From: Micromonospora sp. FIMYZ51 | GTDB lineage: Bacteria; Actinomycetota; Actinomycetes; Mycobacteriales; Micromonosporaceae | Assembly (NCBI RefSeq): GCF_038246755.1 | Contig: NZ_CP134706.1 | Coordinates: 1,116,001-1,180,000 of the forward strand | Direction: 5' to 3' | Length of the DNA stretch: 64,000 nucleotides | In this document: one piece after another, positions 18,145 through 29,550 of the stretch | Numbering within the stretch: the stretch's first letter is position 1 | Layout: every line of letters starts with the position of its first letter | The notes under the pieces: generated by a model | What the model was told of the DNA's origin: nothing | Seen by the model: only the letters and a program-made list of their open reading frames with translations | Database searches by the model: none | Translations under genes and position numbers: made by a program

Positions 18145-19074
18145 TCAGGGGTGTGCTGCGCGTCGTACCTCGCTCAGCCCGTCCAGGATCATCCTGCTGT
18201 CGACCGCGCAGGCGACCAACCCCAGACCTCGGTTCCACCAGTCGCGGGCCCGCGGTGGCGCTGGTGCGAACACCGCGGTGGCCATCCCCACGGATCTGGC
18301 GGTGGCCGCTACGGCGGTCAGTGTCTCCAGGACCAGGGGATGGTCCGGCTGGCCAGGAAGGCCGAGCGCGTGTGAGGTGTCGACCGGGCCGAGGAAGATG
18401 GCGTCCAGTCCGTCGACGACCATGATGTCGTCGATGCTGCGGATGGCCTCGACTCCTTCGACCATCACCATGACCAGGGTCTCCTCGTTGCTGCGGGCGA
18501 GCCACTCGGGATCGCCCGTGAACCGTGCGGCGCGAACCCACGGGTTGCTGCCGCGGCTACCATGCGGCGCGAACCGCGCCGCCGCGACCACCGCTCTGGT
18601 GGTCGCGGCGGAGCCCACCTGCGGCACCAGTACGCCGTCCGCGCCCAGGTCGAGTACCGATCCGATGGCTACGGCGCTGTTGTCGGGGACGCGGACGACG
18701 GCCGGGAGTTGGTGTGCGGCGGCGGCCAGCAGCGCTTGGTGCACCAGGTCCAGCGTGTAGGGCCCGTGCTCCATGTCCAGAATGACGAAGTCGAAACCAG
18801 CGAGAGCGATGAGCTCAACGACCTCGGTGGAGGGAATCACACTGAACGTGCCAAGGAGCTTTTCGCCGGCCCGCACCCGGTGGCGCAGCCCGCGACGACC
18901 GGCCGGCACAGTGTCGGCGGTCCGGTCGTCGCGGGCTGCGCCGCTTCGTTCGGCGGTGGGTCCGGGCACCTCTGCGGCGGGATCGCGATCCCGTGCCGGT
19001 TCCGCGCCCGTCATGTTGTCCCTCCGGTCGAGCGCCAGCTGTAGGGCGTGGCGAAATGGTGGCTGGTTGGACAT
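18145..19074 (-). CDS. HpcH/HpaI-family class II aldolase
   Basis: 309 aa from the ATG at 19074, 20 nt after ahcY; an ATG at 19014 with GGAGGG upstream is an equally good start. Metal-dependent pyruvate aldolase: catalytic His in ILDMEHGPY, Arg in VVRVPDN, metal ligands Glu in VMVEGVEA and Asp in IFLGPVDTSHALG. The N-terminal 60-80 residues are a non-conserved, Arg/Ala-rich extension. Family members split 4-hydroxy-2-oxo acids into pyruvate plus an aldehyde. Acting on 5-fluoro-4-hydroxy-2-oxopentanoate it would give pyruvate and fluoroacetaldehyde, a possible source of the fluoroacetate that the FlK-like enzyme guards against. Confidence 0.87.
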   Translation of the reverse strand: MSNQPPFRHALQLALDRRDNMTGAEPARDRDPAAEVPGPTAERSGAARDDRTADTVPAGRRGLRHRVRAGEKLLGTFSVIPSTEVVELIALAGFDFVILDMEHGPYTLDLVHQALLAAAAHQLPAVVRVPDNSAVAIGSVLDLGADGVLVPQVGSAATTRAVVAAARFAPHGSRGSNPWVRAARFTGDPEWLARSNEETLVMVMVEGVEAIRSIDDIMVVDGLDAIFLGPVDTSHALGLPGQPDHPLVLETLTAVAATARSVGMATAVFAPAPPRARDWWNRGLGLVACAVDSRMILDGLSEVRRAAHP

Positions 19075-19094
19075 CCGTGTCTCCGCCCGCTGGA

Positions 19095-20534
<1,440 letters not shown>

Positions 20535-20780
20535 CGGCTCTCCCGAAAAACTCGGCAGCAACGAACAGTTGGGGGCAACCACACGTTAGGCGATGTGGCG
20601 TGGCGCGGCCTAGGAGAATCACTCGGTGAAGCGAATTATGCGACCCACATCGTAGTGCCCGTGGCCGGAAGGTGTAGCGCCGGATACCCGCTTCGATTAT
20701 CGGTTCAGACGTGCGGAGAGGTTAGTGTTTCGGGATATTGCGTTCGCGTCGGTATCTTCCTCCAAGAATGGAGAATAAGC
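20535..20780. promoter_or_regulatory. Divergent intergenic region, ahcY / FlB-like gene
   Basis: 246 nt with no gene; contains the promoters for the ahcY-aldolase pair (minus) and the phosphorylase-exporter-ileS run (plus). It is AT-richer than its flanks near 20620-20780. I saw no riboswitch fold I could defend. Confidence 0.45.
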
Positions 20781-21674
20781 GTGGCCGCGTCACAGAATCC
20801 AACGGCGGAGATCGGCATTATCGGAGGAAGTGGCCTCTACCAACTGGACATGCTCGACGATCCGGAGCTGACCATGCCGACTACTCCCTTCGGAGAGCCG
20901 AGTGGTCCGATCACGGTCGGCGTCCTGGCGGGGCGCCGGGTCGCGTTCCTGCCTCGCCACGGCGTCGGTCACCGGCTGATGCCGTCGGAAATTCCGGTAC
21001 TGGCCAACCTGTACGCGCTGCGTGCGCTCGGAGTGCGGCAGGTCTTCGCGGTGAGCGCGGTCGGCAGCCTGTCGGAGAAGTACGCGCCCGGTGATCTCGT
21101 CGTGCCCGACCAGATCGTCGACCGTACTCGGGGAAAGCGTCCGACCTCGTTCTTCGGCTCCGGCCTGGTGGCGCACGTGGCGATGGCCGATCCGTTCTGC
21201 GCCCGGCTGCGGGGTGACCTGCTGGCCGCCGCGACGGTGGTGGGTCGGGTGAATGTCGCCGACGGCGGCACCTACTGCTGCATCGAAGGACCGCGCTTCT
21301 CCACCCGTGCAGAGTCGGAACTGTACCGCTCGTGGGGCATGGGCATCATCGGCATGACTGCGGTTCCCGAGGCTGGCCTGGCCCGTGAGGCGTCGCTCTG
21401 CTACGCCAACCTCTGCCTGGTCACCGACTACGACTGCTGGCACGACAGTGCCGACAGCGTCACCGCCGAACTGGTGGCCGACACCATGCGACGCAACGTG
21501 GAGGCCGCCGGCCGGGTGCTGCGCGAGGCGCTGGCGATCGTCGATGTGGCCGCCGACTGCGACTGCCGGCACGCCCTGACCGGTGCCGTGCTCACCGACC
21601 CGGCACAGGTGACGCCGGAGACCCGAGCGCGTCTCGGACTGCTGCTGGGTGACCACTCGGAACTGGGGTCGTAG
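20781..21674 (+). CDS. flB: 5'-fluoro-5'-deoxyadenosine phosphorylase (MTA phosphorylase family), FlB-like
   Basis: 297 aa; GTG start at 20781 with GGAG 7 nt upstream. Trimeric MTAP/PNP fold: GIIGGSGLYQLD with the phosphate loop, FLPRHGVGHRLMPSEIP, then GGTYCCIEGPRFSTRAE and MTAVPEAGLAREA, all standard for methylthioadenosine phosphorylases. In S. cattleya FlB, and SalT in Salinispora, such enzymes phosphorolyse the halogenated nucleoside to adenine and 5-halo-5-deoxyribose-1-phosphate. The cluster context supports FlB; a housekeeping MTAP would have the same signature. It heads the plus-strand run that goes on to the exporter and IleRS. Confidence 0.85.
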   Translation: MAASQNPTAEIGIIGGSGLYQLDMLDDPELTMPTTPFGEPSGPITVGVLAGRRVAFLPRHGVGHRLMPSEIPVLANLYALRALGVRQVFAVSAVGSLSEKYAPGDLVVPDQIVDRTRGKRPTSFFGSGLVAHVAMADPFCARLRGDLLAAATVVGRVNVADGGTYCCIEGPRFSTRAESELYRSWGMGIIGMTAVPEAGLAREASLCYANLCLVTDYDCWHDSADSVTAELVADTMRRNVEAAGRVLREALAIVDVAADCDCRHALTGAVLTDPAQVTPETRARLGLLLGDHSELGS

Positions 21675-21815
21675 CCCGGGTCGCCACCGCTGAGATTCGG
21701 AATCAGGACAAGAAAGTTCAAGCGGGCCCGAAGCCGGGCGCCATACGCTCGTCCCGGCCGATTCCGGTGAGGGGGCTCCTTCTCGGCGCGGCCTATCGGG
21801 GGATGGGGGCGCAGC

Positions 21816-22811
21816 ATGGTTGTCCTGCTCTATGTTGCGGTGGTCGTCATCTGGGGGAGTACCTGGGTTGCCATCGCGTACCAGGTGGGTGACGTGCCCA
21901 TCGCCGCGTCCGTCTGCTACCGGTCGGCCGCGGCGGCCCTGCTGCTGTTCGGCTACCTGCTCGTGCGCAGAACGCCCCTGCGGTTCGGGTTCCGGCAGCA
22001 TGTGCAGATGGCGCTGATCGGGACGCTCATGTTCTCGGGGAACTATCTCTTCCTCTACACGGCCGAGGAGAAGATCGCTTCGGGTCTGGTGGCGCTCCTG
22101 TTCTCCATGACGTTGCCGCTCAATGTCATAAACTCCTCCATCTTCCTGCGAAAACGGATCAGCCCGATCGTTCTGGTCGCCACCTTGCTGGGTATCGCTG
22201 GTGCCGCGATCATGTTCTGGGACGATCTTGTAGGCATGCGCGCCAATGCGGAAAGCCTCTTGGGTGTGGGTATGGCGTTGGCCGGTACGATGTGTTTCTC
22301 ACTGGGTAACATGGTCTCGGTGAGCAGCCAGGAAGCGGGTGTTCCAGTGGTGCAGAGCGAGGCCTTCGGGTTGCTCTACGGCGCGCTGATTCTGGTTCCT
22401 GTCGTCCTGGTCACCGGCGGTTTTCGGGTCTCCCTCGAACCCTCGTACATCATCTCGCTGGCCTATCTCGTGATCTTCGGTTCGATTATCGGCTTTGCTT
22501 TCTACCTCACTCTCCTCGGCCGCGGGGGCGCGGCCCGGGCCGGTTACATCACCGTCCTGTTCCCGATCGTCGCCCTCGTCTGGTCCACGCTGCTGGAGAA
22601 CTACGTCTGGACGCTACAGGCCCTGTGCGGAGGCGCACTGATCCTGCTCGGCAGCGCAATCGCGATCACCCCACCGGATCGGTTGCGCCGCTTGACCCGG
22701 CCGGTATTCCGCAGTGCCCCGCACGAACCCGCCCGCTCCGCCACGGCGGCCCGGCCACCGATGCTCGACGACCGGCCGGACGAAGAATCACGAACGGCAG
22801 TCTCACGCTAA
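21816..22811 (+). CDS. DMT-superfamily (EamA) exporter
   Basis: 331 aa with about ten transmembrane helices as two five-helix repeats (EamA), starting VVLLYVAVVVIWGSTWVAIAY, followed by a hydrophilic proline/arginine-rich tail from about residue 290. EamA carriers often export amino acids or small metabolites. It lies between the phosphorylase and the IleRS gene (16 nt before it), so exporter plus spare IleRS looks like a self-protection pair for an isoleucine-like product. Substrate is inferred. Confidence 0.85.
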   Translation: MVVLLYVAVVVIWGSTWVAIAYQVGDVPIAASVCYRSAAAALLLFGYLLVRRTPLRFGFRQHVQMALIGTLMFSGNYLFLYTAEEKIASGLVALLFSMTLPLNVINSSIFLRKRISPIVLVATLLGIAGAAIMFWDDLVGMRANAESLLGVGMALAGTMCFSLGNMVSVSSQEAGVPVVQSEAFGLLYGALILVPVVLVTGGFRVSLEPSYIISLAYLVIFGSIIGFAFYLTLLGRGGAARAGYITVLFPIVALVWSTLLENYVWTLQALCGGALILLGSAIAITPPDRLRRLTRPVFRSAPHEPARSATAARPPMLDDRPDEESRTAVSR

Positions 22812-22827
22812 ATGGAGGAAGAACACT

Positions 22828-25800
22828 GTGCAGTACGACGCCGTGGACAAGCAACCGGACTTCCCCGCGTTGGAGCGTCGCATCATCGAGCGCTGGCGGG
22901 AACGTGACGTCGTCCGCGCCTCGATGCGGGAGAAGCCGGGTGCGCCACTGCTGAGTTGCTACGACGGGCCACCCACCGCGAACGGCCGGCCGGGTGTGCA
23001 CCACGTCGAGGCCCGCGTCTTCAAGGACGTCATGCCGCGGTACTTCACCATGAAGGGCTACCACGTGCCGCGCCGGGCGGGATGGGACTGCCATGGCATC
23101 CCGGTCGAGCTTGAGGTGGAGAAGCAGCTTGGCTTCACCGGCAAACCCCAGATCGAGCAGTACGGCGTCGCTGAGTTCAACGCCAGGTGCCGGGAATCGG
23201 TCACCCGCTACGTGGAGGACTGGAAAAAGCTGACCGAGCGCATCGCCTACTGGTGCGACATGGAGGACGCGTACTGGACGATGTCATCGTCCTATGTGGA
23301 GAGCGTCTGGTGGTCGATCAAGAATATGTACGACCGCGGTCTGCTCTACGAGGACTTCCGCGTGGTGCCGTACTGCCCGCGCTGCGGCACCACGCTCTCC
23401 GATCACGAGGTGGCACAGGGCTACGCACAGACTGAGGATCTCAGCATCTACTTCGTGCTGCCCCTGCTGACCGGGCCACTAGCACCAGGCGGCTCCGGCG
23501 TGGGCGGCGACCCGGCGGGCGCCTCGCTGCTGGCCTGGACCACGCTGCCGTGGACCGTCGTGTTCAGCACACTCGCGGTGATCGGCAACGACATCCGGTA
23601 CGTGCTCGCCCGCGGCGGCCGGGCCGGCGACCGCCTGGTCGTGCTCGCCGCCGACCTGGTGGAGGCGGTGCTGGGAGCAGACGCGGAGGTGGTGCGCGAG
23701 GTCGACAACGACGAGCTGCTCGGCGCCCGCTACCGCGCCCCGTTCGAGTACGTCGGACCCGGGTCGCCGGACGATCCCGACGGCGATCCGGCCTCGACAC
23801 GGTTCGTGGTGGCCGGTGACTTCGTCACCACGGGCCAGGGCACCGGGATTGTGAGCACGGCTCCCGCGTACGGCGAGGACGACATGCGGGTCGCCAAGGA
23901 GAACCACCTGCCGGTGGTCAACTACGTCGACACCGCCGGCTGCTTCGACCAGCGGGTCGGGCCTTACGCCGGCATGTACGTGCGGGATGTAAACGTCCAG
24001 GTGGTCCAGGACATGGAGGCGGCCGGCTATCTGCTCTTCAGTGAGCTCTACTCGCACACGTTCCCGTTCTGCTGGCGCTGCTCCACGCCTCTGCTCTACT
24101 ACGCCAAGCCGTCCTGGTACATCGCCACCACCCGGTACCGCGACCGGCTGCTGGAAGAGAATGCCACCGTCGACTGGCGCCCCGAGCACATCCGCTCAGG
24201 CCGCTACGGTGACTGGCTCGTCAACAACGTCGACTGGGCGCTGTCCAGGGAACGATACTGGGGCACGCCGTTGCCGCTCTGGCGCTGCCAGACCTGCCGG
24301 CACACCAAGGCGGTCGGCTCCCTGGCCGAGCTTGGTGAGCTGACCAGCAGTGACATGTCGGTCATGGACCCGCATCGGCCGTTCGTCGATGACGTCACCT
24401 TCGCCTGTGCCGCCTGCCCGGACGGCGAGATGCGCCGCGTACCGGAGGTGATCGATGCCTGGTACGACTCGGGCGCGATGCCGTTCGCGCAGTTCGGATA
24501 TCCGCACAAGCCCGGAAGCCGCGAGAGTTTCGAGCGGCTCTTCCCGGGTGACTACACGGCCGAGGCCATCGACCAGACGCGCGGCTGGTGGTACTCGCTG
24601 CACGCGATCTCGACCATCCTGTTCGACCAGAACAGTTACCGGCGTGCCCTGTGTCTTGGCCATATCGTCGACGTCAATGGACGCAAGATGTCCAAATCGT
24701 TGGGAAACGTGCTTGATCCGTGGAGTCTGATCGACAGCCACGGTGCCGACGGCCTGCGTTGGTTGATGCTGGTGGAGGGTAACCCGTGGCAGCCCCGCCG
24801 GGTCGGTGACGAGAGCGTCCGGCAGGTAACCCGCAAGCTGTTGCTGACCATCTGGAACACCTACTACTTCTTCGTGACCCACGCGGAGCTTGCTGGCTGG
24901 AACCCCCGGACGGCTCGGCCGGTCACCGGGCCGGTGCCGGTGATGGACCGCTATGGGCTCGCCGAGGTCGCCGACGCGGTGACCGAGGTCGACCGGGCTT
25001 TCGCCGAGTACGACATCACCCGAGCCGGGCGTCGGGTGGCCAGCTTCGTCGATGATCTGTCGAACTGGTACCTGCGCCGTAACCGGGACCGGTTCTGGGA
25101 CGCCAGCGAATCGGAGCTTTCCGATGACGCCAACTCGGCCTTCTCCACGCTCTACACGTGCCTGACTTCACTGGCCGGAATGCTGGCACCGCTGACACCC
25201 TTCCTCGCCGACGAGCTGTACGAGAACCTGGTACGTCGATTCGACCCCGAGGCGCCGGATTCGATCCACCTGAGCCGGTTCCCGCAGGCGCAGCCCGGTA
25301 CCGCAGACCCGGAGCTGCGTAGGGCGATGGCACTGACCCGGCGGATGGTCGCGCTGGGCCGCGATGCCCGGGTGGGGGTCGGGGTGCCGGTGCGCTGTCC
25401 GTTGCAGCGGGCCGTGGTGACGGTGCCGGCCGACGAACGTGACCGACTGGAACCGATGCGGGACATCATCGCCGCCGAACTGAACCTCAAACAGGTGACG
25501 CTCGCGACGAGCGAGTCCGCCGAGATGGTGAAGTACACGATCAAACCGAACTTCCGGGTTCTGGGACCGCTGTTCGGTGCGCGTACCCCTGCGGTGGTCG
25601 CAGCGATCCAACAGGCCGACGTCGACACCGCGGTGGCCAACCTGCGTGCGCACGGACGATTCGACGTACACGTCAACGATGAGGTGGTCTCCGTCGCCGC
25701 CGAGGCTGTGCAGGTTCTCGAGGAGCCGGTGACCGGTTGGCAGATCTCGACCGAGGGTGGATACAGCATCGCGATCGACCGGGCGATCACCACGGAGCTG

Positions 25801-26073
25801 AGGCTGGAATGGCTCGCTCGGGATCTGGTGCGGATGCTCAACGAGCTGCGCAAACGACGTGATCTGCACATCACTGACCGGGTGCGACTCGCACTGCGTA
25901 TCGAGGATGACCCGCACAAGGAAATCGACTCGGCGTTGCGCGCCCATGAGGCGGCGCTGCGCCGGGACGTCCTGATAGCTCAGATTGACCGGACCGAGAC
26001 GCCGCCGGAGACCGGCGAGCGGATCCGTCTGGGCGACGGTGCCCTCGTGGTCGATCTGAAGGTACTCCGATGA
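22828..26073 (+). CDS. ileS: Isoleucyl-tRNA synthetase, cluster copy with altered editing site
   Basis: 1081 aa from the GTG at 22828, with GGAGGA upstream. Class Ia IleRS of the long actinobacterial type: HIGH-equivalent GRPGVHHVEA, AGWDCHGIPVELEVE, zinc-type YCPRCGTTLSDHE, LSRERYWG, DQTRGWWYSLH and KMSKS (GRKMSKSLGNVL). In the CP1 editing domain the Thr-rich peptide reads TTLPWTVVFST rather than the usual TTTPWTL, and the catalytic His expected in GTGIVH is Ser (GTGIVSTAP), although the DD that follows is kept. Editing is therefore doubtful. Embedded between the exporter and tailoring genes, it is best read as a self-resistance or specialised IleRS; a sole housekeeping copy is not excluded. 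Confidence 0.93.
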   Translation: MQYDAVDKQPDFPALERRIIERWRERDVVRASMREKPGAPLLSCYDGPPTANGRPGVHHVEARVFKDVMPRYFTMKGYHVPRRAGWDCHGIPVELEVEKQLGFTGKPQIEQYGVAEFNARCRESVTRYVEDWKKLTERIAYWCDMEDAYWTMSSSYVESVWWSIKNMYDRGLLYEDFRVVPYCPRCGTTLSDHEVAQGYAQTEDLSIYFVLPLLTGPLAPGGSGVGGDPAGASLLAWTTLPWTVVFSTLAVIGNDIRYVLARGGRAGDRLVVLAADLVEAVLGADAEVVREVDNDELLGARYRAPFEYVGPGSPDDPDGDPASTRFVVAGDFVTTGQGTGIVSTAPAYGEDDMRVAKENHLPVVNYVDTAGCFDQRVGPYAGMYVRDVNVQVVQDMEAAGYLLFSELYSHTFPFCWRCSTPLLYYAKPSWYIATTRYRDRLLEENATVDWRPEHIRSGRYGDWLVNNVDWALSRERYWGTPLPLWRCQTCRHTKAVGSLAELGELTSSDMSVMDPHRPFVDDVTFACAACPDGEMRRVPEVIDAWYDSGAMPFAQFGYPHKPGSRESFERLFPGDYTAEAIDQTRGWWYSLHAISTILFDQNSYRRALCLGHIVDVNGRKMSKSLGNVLDPWSLIDSHGADGLRWLMLVEGNPWQPRRVGDESVRQVTRKLLLTIWNTYYFFVTHAELAGWNPRTARPVTGPVPVMDRYGLAEVADAVTEVDRAFAEYDITRAGRRVASFVDDLSNWYLRRNRDRFWDASESELSDDANSAFSTLYTCLTSLAGMLAPLTPFLADELYENLVRRFDPEAPDSIHLSRFPQAQPGTADPELRRAMALTRRMVALGRDARVGVGVPVRCPLQRAVVTVPADERDRLEPMRDIIAAELNLKQVTLATSESAEMVKYTIKPNFRVLGPLFGARTPAVVAAIQQADVDTAVANLRAHGRFDVHVNDEVVSVAAEAVQVLEEPVTGWQISTEGGYSIAIDRAITTELRLEWLARDLVRMLNELRKRRDLHITDRVRLALRIEDDPHKEIDSALRAHEAALRRDVLIAQIDRTETPPETGERIRLGDGALVVDLKVLR

Positions 26074-26105
26074 CCTGTGTGACGACCACGAGAGGGAGGA
26101 ATCCA

Positions 26106-26483
26106 ATGCCCGACCTGTACGCGTCAGGCGCGCTAACTCCGATGCAGGCATGGGACGGAGTTACCGTGCGCTTTCTCTCCGGGGAACGCATGACAATGGC
26201 GATCGCGGAACTCGGACCGAACGTCCATGTGCCCAGGCATCGGCACGACAACGAGCAGATCGGTGCGGTGATCCAGGGATCGGCCCGATTCGTGACCGAC
26301 ACGGAGTCGTACGAGTTACACGTCGGAGGCACCTACCGGCTGCCGGGTGGAACCCCGCACGAAGTCACGGCGGGGGTGGACGGTGCGGTCTTCGTGGAGT
26401 GTTTCAGCCCGCCGCGTGACGACTGGGACTCGTTGCCGGAGGCGCCCAGCGGATCGTTCCGCTGGCCCATCACCCAGCGATGA
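26106..26483 (+). CDS. Small cupin-domain protein
   Basis: 125 aa, single cupin barrel. Metal-site residues: HVPRHRHDNEQ (HxH...E/Q type) near residue 40 and a C-terminal GGTPHEV His. Starts 32 nt after ileS and its stop overlaps the reductase ATG (26480), so it is part of the same transcript. Small cupins act as isomerases, dioxygenases, epimerases or sensors; nothing here fixes which. In context it may tautomerise or isomerise a keto acid or enol. Confidence 0.8.
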   Translation: MPDLYASGALTPMQAWDGVTVRFLSGERMTMAIAELGPNVHVPRHRHDNEQIGAVIQGSARFVTDTESYELHVGGTYRLPGGTPHEVTAGVDGAVFVECFSPPRDDWDSLPEAPSGSFRWPITQR

Positions 26484-27445
26484 CCGGGCCGACTATGAAA
26501 GCGCTTGTGTGTGTCGGCCCACCAAACCTGGTGGAGTTGCGTGAGGTACGGCCCCCCTTCGCCGAACAGGGCGACGCGATCGTGCGGGTCGAGGCGGTCT
26601 CGGTCAACCGGGGGGAACTGCACCGGCTGATGTCGTCGTCCCACTTTGGCTGGCAGCCGGGGTGGGATTTCGCCGGCGTCGTGGTGCGTGCGCCTGGAGG
26701 CACGGTGCCGGCGGGCAGCCGAGTCTGCGGGTTGGTCGTCGAGGGGAGTTGGGCGGAACAGTTGACGGTGCCCACCGGGCAGATCGCCCGGATCCCGGAC
26801 AACGTGAGCACTGAGGCGGCGGCGGCCCTGCCCGTGGCGGGGCTGACCGCTCTCCGGGTGCTGCGCCTCCGTGGCGACCTGGCCGGGCAATCGGTGCTGG
26901 TGCACGGGGCGGCGGGCGGCGTCGGGCGATTCGCGGTGCAGCTCGCGCGGCGTGCCGGTGCCCACGTGAGCGCCGTGGTGGGCAGCCCCGAACGCGCCCG
27001 TGGTGTCCAGCAACTCGGGGCTCACGAGGTGGTGCACGGCCTTCAAGGGCTGCGCCGGAGGTACGACCTGATCCTCGAATCGGTCGGCGGCAGCATCCTG
27101 TGCCAGAGCATCGATCTGCTGGCCCCCGGTGGCCTGATGGTCTGTTTCGGCAGCTCCTCCCAGGCGGAGACCACCCTGTCGATCGCCGACTTCTATTCCA
27201 AACAGGCAATCATCCGGGGCTTCTACCTGCTGTACGACATCGTGCGGGAAGCCCCGGCCGCTGACCTGGAGTATCTGCTCAAGCTCAGCGCCGACGGCGA
27301 ACTGGTGACGGATGTGGCCGCCGTCGCCGACTGGACCGACGCGGCGTCCATCCTCAGCCGCCTGCGGGCCCGTCAGATCGCGGGTAAGGCCGTGCTGCGT
27401 ACCTGCCCGCCCAGTCCACGGGCACCGGTGGGGACCGATGAGTGA
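26480..27445 (+). CDS. MDR-family NAD(P)H quinone/enoyl reductase
   Basis: 321 aa; the ATG overlaps the cupin stop. Medium-chain dehydrogenase/reductase without the structural or catalytic zinc cysteines: GWDFAGVVV, then nucleotide-binding [20 protein letters not shown] near residue 140. This zinc-free quinone-oxidoreductase branch reduces C=C bonds conjugated to a carbonyl. That would suit reduction of the 2-oxo-3-enoate expected if the hydratase-family protein (16439) removes water from the keto acid. The 3' end overlaps the acyl-CoA dehydrogenase start. Confidence 0.85.
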   Translation: MTGPTMKALVCVGPPNLVELREVRPPFAEQGDAIVRVEAVSVNRGELHRLMSSSHFGWQPGWDFAGVVVRAPGGTVPAGSRVCGLVVEGSWAEQLTVPTGQIARIPDNVSTEAAAALPVAGLTALRVLRLRGDLAGQSVLVHGAAGGVGRFAVQLARRAGAHVSAVVGSPERARGVQQLGAHEVVHGLQGLRRRYDLILESVGGSILCQSIDLLAPGGLMVCFGSSSQAETTLSIADFYSKQAIIRGFYLLYDIVREAPAADLEYLLKLSADGELVTDVAAVADWTDAASILSRLRARQIAGKAVLRTCPPSPRAPVGTDE

Positions 27446-28583
27446 AGGAACCTGGTCGGCACTCCTGCCGGCCCATGAGCAGGTTCGTGCAGAGGTCCGG
27501 ACGATCGTGGACGAGGTGGTCGCACCGCAGGCCGCGGAGCTGGACCGCAGTGGCGAGTACCCCTGGGCGGCCCATCGGGCGCTTGTGGATGCCGGGCTCT
27601 ATGCCCCACATCTTCCCGCCGCCTACGGCGGCCGTGACGCCGACGCGCTCACCTCGTGCCTGATCATCGAGGAGGTGGCGCGGGCGTGTGCCTCGTCGTC
27701 GCTGACCCCCAACGTGACCCGGCTGGTCAGCCTGGTGCTGCTGGCAGCGGGCAACGAACAGGTCCGGGAGCGTTACCTGCCAGCGGTGACCCGGGACGGT
27801 GCGATCCTCTCGTTCGCTCTCTCCGAGGCTGATGCCGGCAGCGACGTCTCGGCGATCTCGACGCGCGCCGTCCGTGACGGCGACTCCTACGTGCTGAACG
27901 GTGCCAAGCGTTGGATCACGAACGGCAACGTGGCCGATTTCCACCTCGTGGTGGCGGCCACGGACCCCGGACCAGCTTCGTGCTTCATGGTGCATGCGGA
28001 TGATCCGGGGGTGCGGGTCGGTGCGGCCGAGGACAAGCTCGGCGTGCGCGCGTCACCGACCTGCCCGTTGTACTTCGAAGACACACGAATTCCGGCAGAC
28101 CGGTTGGTCGGCCGCGAAGGGGAGGGGCTGCGGTTGGCCCTGGCCGCATTGGACCACAGCCGGATCACGATCGGTGCGCAGGCGGTCGGTGTCGCGCAGG
28201 GGGCGCTGGACTATGCGGTCCGGTACATCGAGGGACGGCGGCAGTTCGGTCGGGCCATCGCCGAGTTCCAGGGAGTCAAGTTCACCATCGCCAACATGGC
28301 GATGAAGCTGGCGGCGGCCCGTGAACTCACCTACGCGGCGGCGGCCAGGTGCGCGGCAGGTGCCGAGGACCTGCGCTTCTACGCGGCGGCGGCGAAGTGT
28401 TTCGCCTCGGACGTCGCGATGGAGGTCACCATCAGCGCCGTGCAGCTTCTCGGCGGCAACGGGTACACGCGAGCGCACCCCGTCGAGCGGATGATGCGCG
28501 ACGCGAAGGTGACTCAGATATATGAGGGCTCGAATGAGATCCAGCGGCTCGTCATGGCTCGGACCCTGTTGGCCGACGCGTGA
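27438..28583 (+). CDS. Acyl-CoA dehydrogenase family flavoprotein
   Basis: 381 aa from the ATG at 27438, overlapping the reductase stop by 8 nt; an in-frame start at 27312 lies inside that gene and is unlikely. Full acyl-CoA dehydrogenase architecture: FAD/substrate motif [27 protein letters not shown], the [16 protein letters not shown] helix and the catalytic-base region [15 protein letters not shown], with Glu as in short/medium-chain enzymes. It uses FAD to make an alpha,beta double bond in an acyl thioester. It could desaturate a CoA- or carrier-bound fluorinated intermediate or act on a branched-chain acyl-CoA; the substrate is open. Confidence 0.88.
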   Translation: MSEGTWSALLPAHEQVRAEVRTIVDEVVAPQAAELDRSGEYPWAAHRALVDAGLYAPHLPAAYGGRDADALTSCLIIEEVARACASSSLTPNVTRLVSLVLLAAGNEQVRERYLPAVTRDGAILSFALSEADAGSDVSAISTRAVRDGDSYVLNGAKRWITNGNVADFHLVVAATDPGPASCFMVHADDPGVRVGAAEDKLGVRASPTCPLYFEDTRIPADRLVGREGEGLRLALAALDHSRITIGAQAVGVAQGALDYAVRYIEGRRQFGRAIAEFQGVKFTIANMAMKLAAARELTYAAAARCAAGAEDLRFYAAAAKCFASDVAMEVTISAVQLLGGNGYTRAHPVERMMRDAKVTQIYEGSNEIQRLVMARTLLADA

Positions 28584-28625
28584 TGTCGGGCCTCCCCCGG
28601 CGTTGATCAGGGATATGATGGCCGG

Positions 28626-29447
28626 ATGCGGTCTGTGACGCGCTTGGTCAACTGCGGCGAATTCAGTGTGGACGATGTTCGGATCCGTGCCGATCATAAG
28701 GCATGGTTTCCGCCCGAGGTGCACACGGAGTATCGGCTGGTATTCATCCGTAGCGGTCTGTTCCGGCTGCGTGTGGGCGACTGGGACCTCGTGGCCGATC
28801 CCATGCTGGCTTACCTCGCGCGCCCCGGCGACCAGCAGCAGATAGCGCACCGGGTCGATGCCACCGACACGTGCACCAGCATCACCTTCTCCGCACCGTT
28901 GCTCCGCGATGTCGTCGGCACGGATGGGCTGGGTACCACTCGGCCGATGGTCACCACCGGCCGTATCGACCTGCTGCACCGGCTGCTGGTCGCCGCGGCG
29001 CGGGCAGGCACGGACGAGTTCGAGCTGCACGAGCGGGTGTCTCAGTTGCTTTACGCGATGCTGGATTCGTCCCGGGAGTCGAGTTCGCCAGCGACGGTGC
29101 CGAGTACGCTCACCGCCCGTCGGCTGGCGGACGGCGCACGGGAACTGTTGACCGATGACCCGGTCTCGCTCAGCCTGCGGGAGCTGGCGCGTGAGCTGAA
29201 CTCGTCTCCGCCCTATCTGAGCAGGGTGTTCCACCGCAACGTGGGTATGTCACTCACCCGTTTCCGGAACCGCATCCGGGTCTGTCGCCTGCTCGATCGG
29301 ATCGAAGCCGGCGAGCAGGGGCTGGCCAGGATCGCGGTCGAGCTCGGCTTCGCTGATCACGCCCACATGACCCGGACCGTCCGCGCCGAGTGCGGGCATC
29401 CGCCCGCCGCCCTCCGCCGAATGCTGACGACGCCAGCAGCGCGCTGA
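28626..29447 (+). CDS. AraC-family transcriptional regulator
   Basis: 273 aa. N-terminal cupin-like sensing domain (residues 1-150, WFPPEVHTEYRLVFIRSG) and a C-terminal pair of helix-turn-helix motifs: LSLRELARELNSSPPYLSRVFHR near residue 180 (positions 181-205) and IAVELGFADHAHMTRTV near 235. It follows the acyl-CoA dehydrogenase by 42 nt on the same strand and is a likely pathway-specific activator of the 20.8-28.6 kb run or of other cluster promoters. Confidence 0.88.
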   Translation: MRSVTRLVNCGEFSVDDVRIRADHKAWFPPEVHTEYRLVFIRSGLFRLRVGDWDLVADPMLAYLARPGDQQQIAHRVDATDTCTSITFSAPLLRDVVGTDGLGTTRPMVTTGRIDLLHRLLVAAARAGTDEFELHERVSQLLYAMLDSSRESSSPATVPSTLTARRLADGARELLTDDPVSLSLRELARELNSSPPYLSRVFHRNVGMSLTRFRNRIRVCRLLDRIEAGEQGLARIAVELGFADHAHMTRTVRAECGHPPAALRRMLTTPAAR

Positions 29448-29550
29448 GTCGGTCATGCTTGCGGCCTTGAGGGGTGGTGCCGCGACATGTACCAGGATCG
29501 CCCCTGCGCGTCGGAGGTGGCCCGGGGTGGATCTGGTGTCGCGCCAAGAG

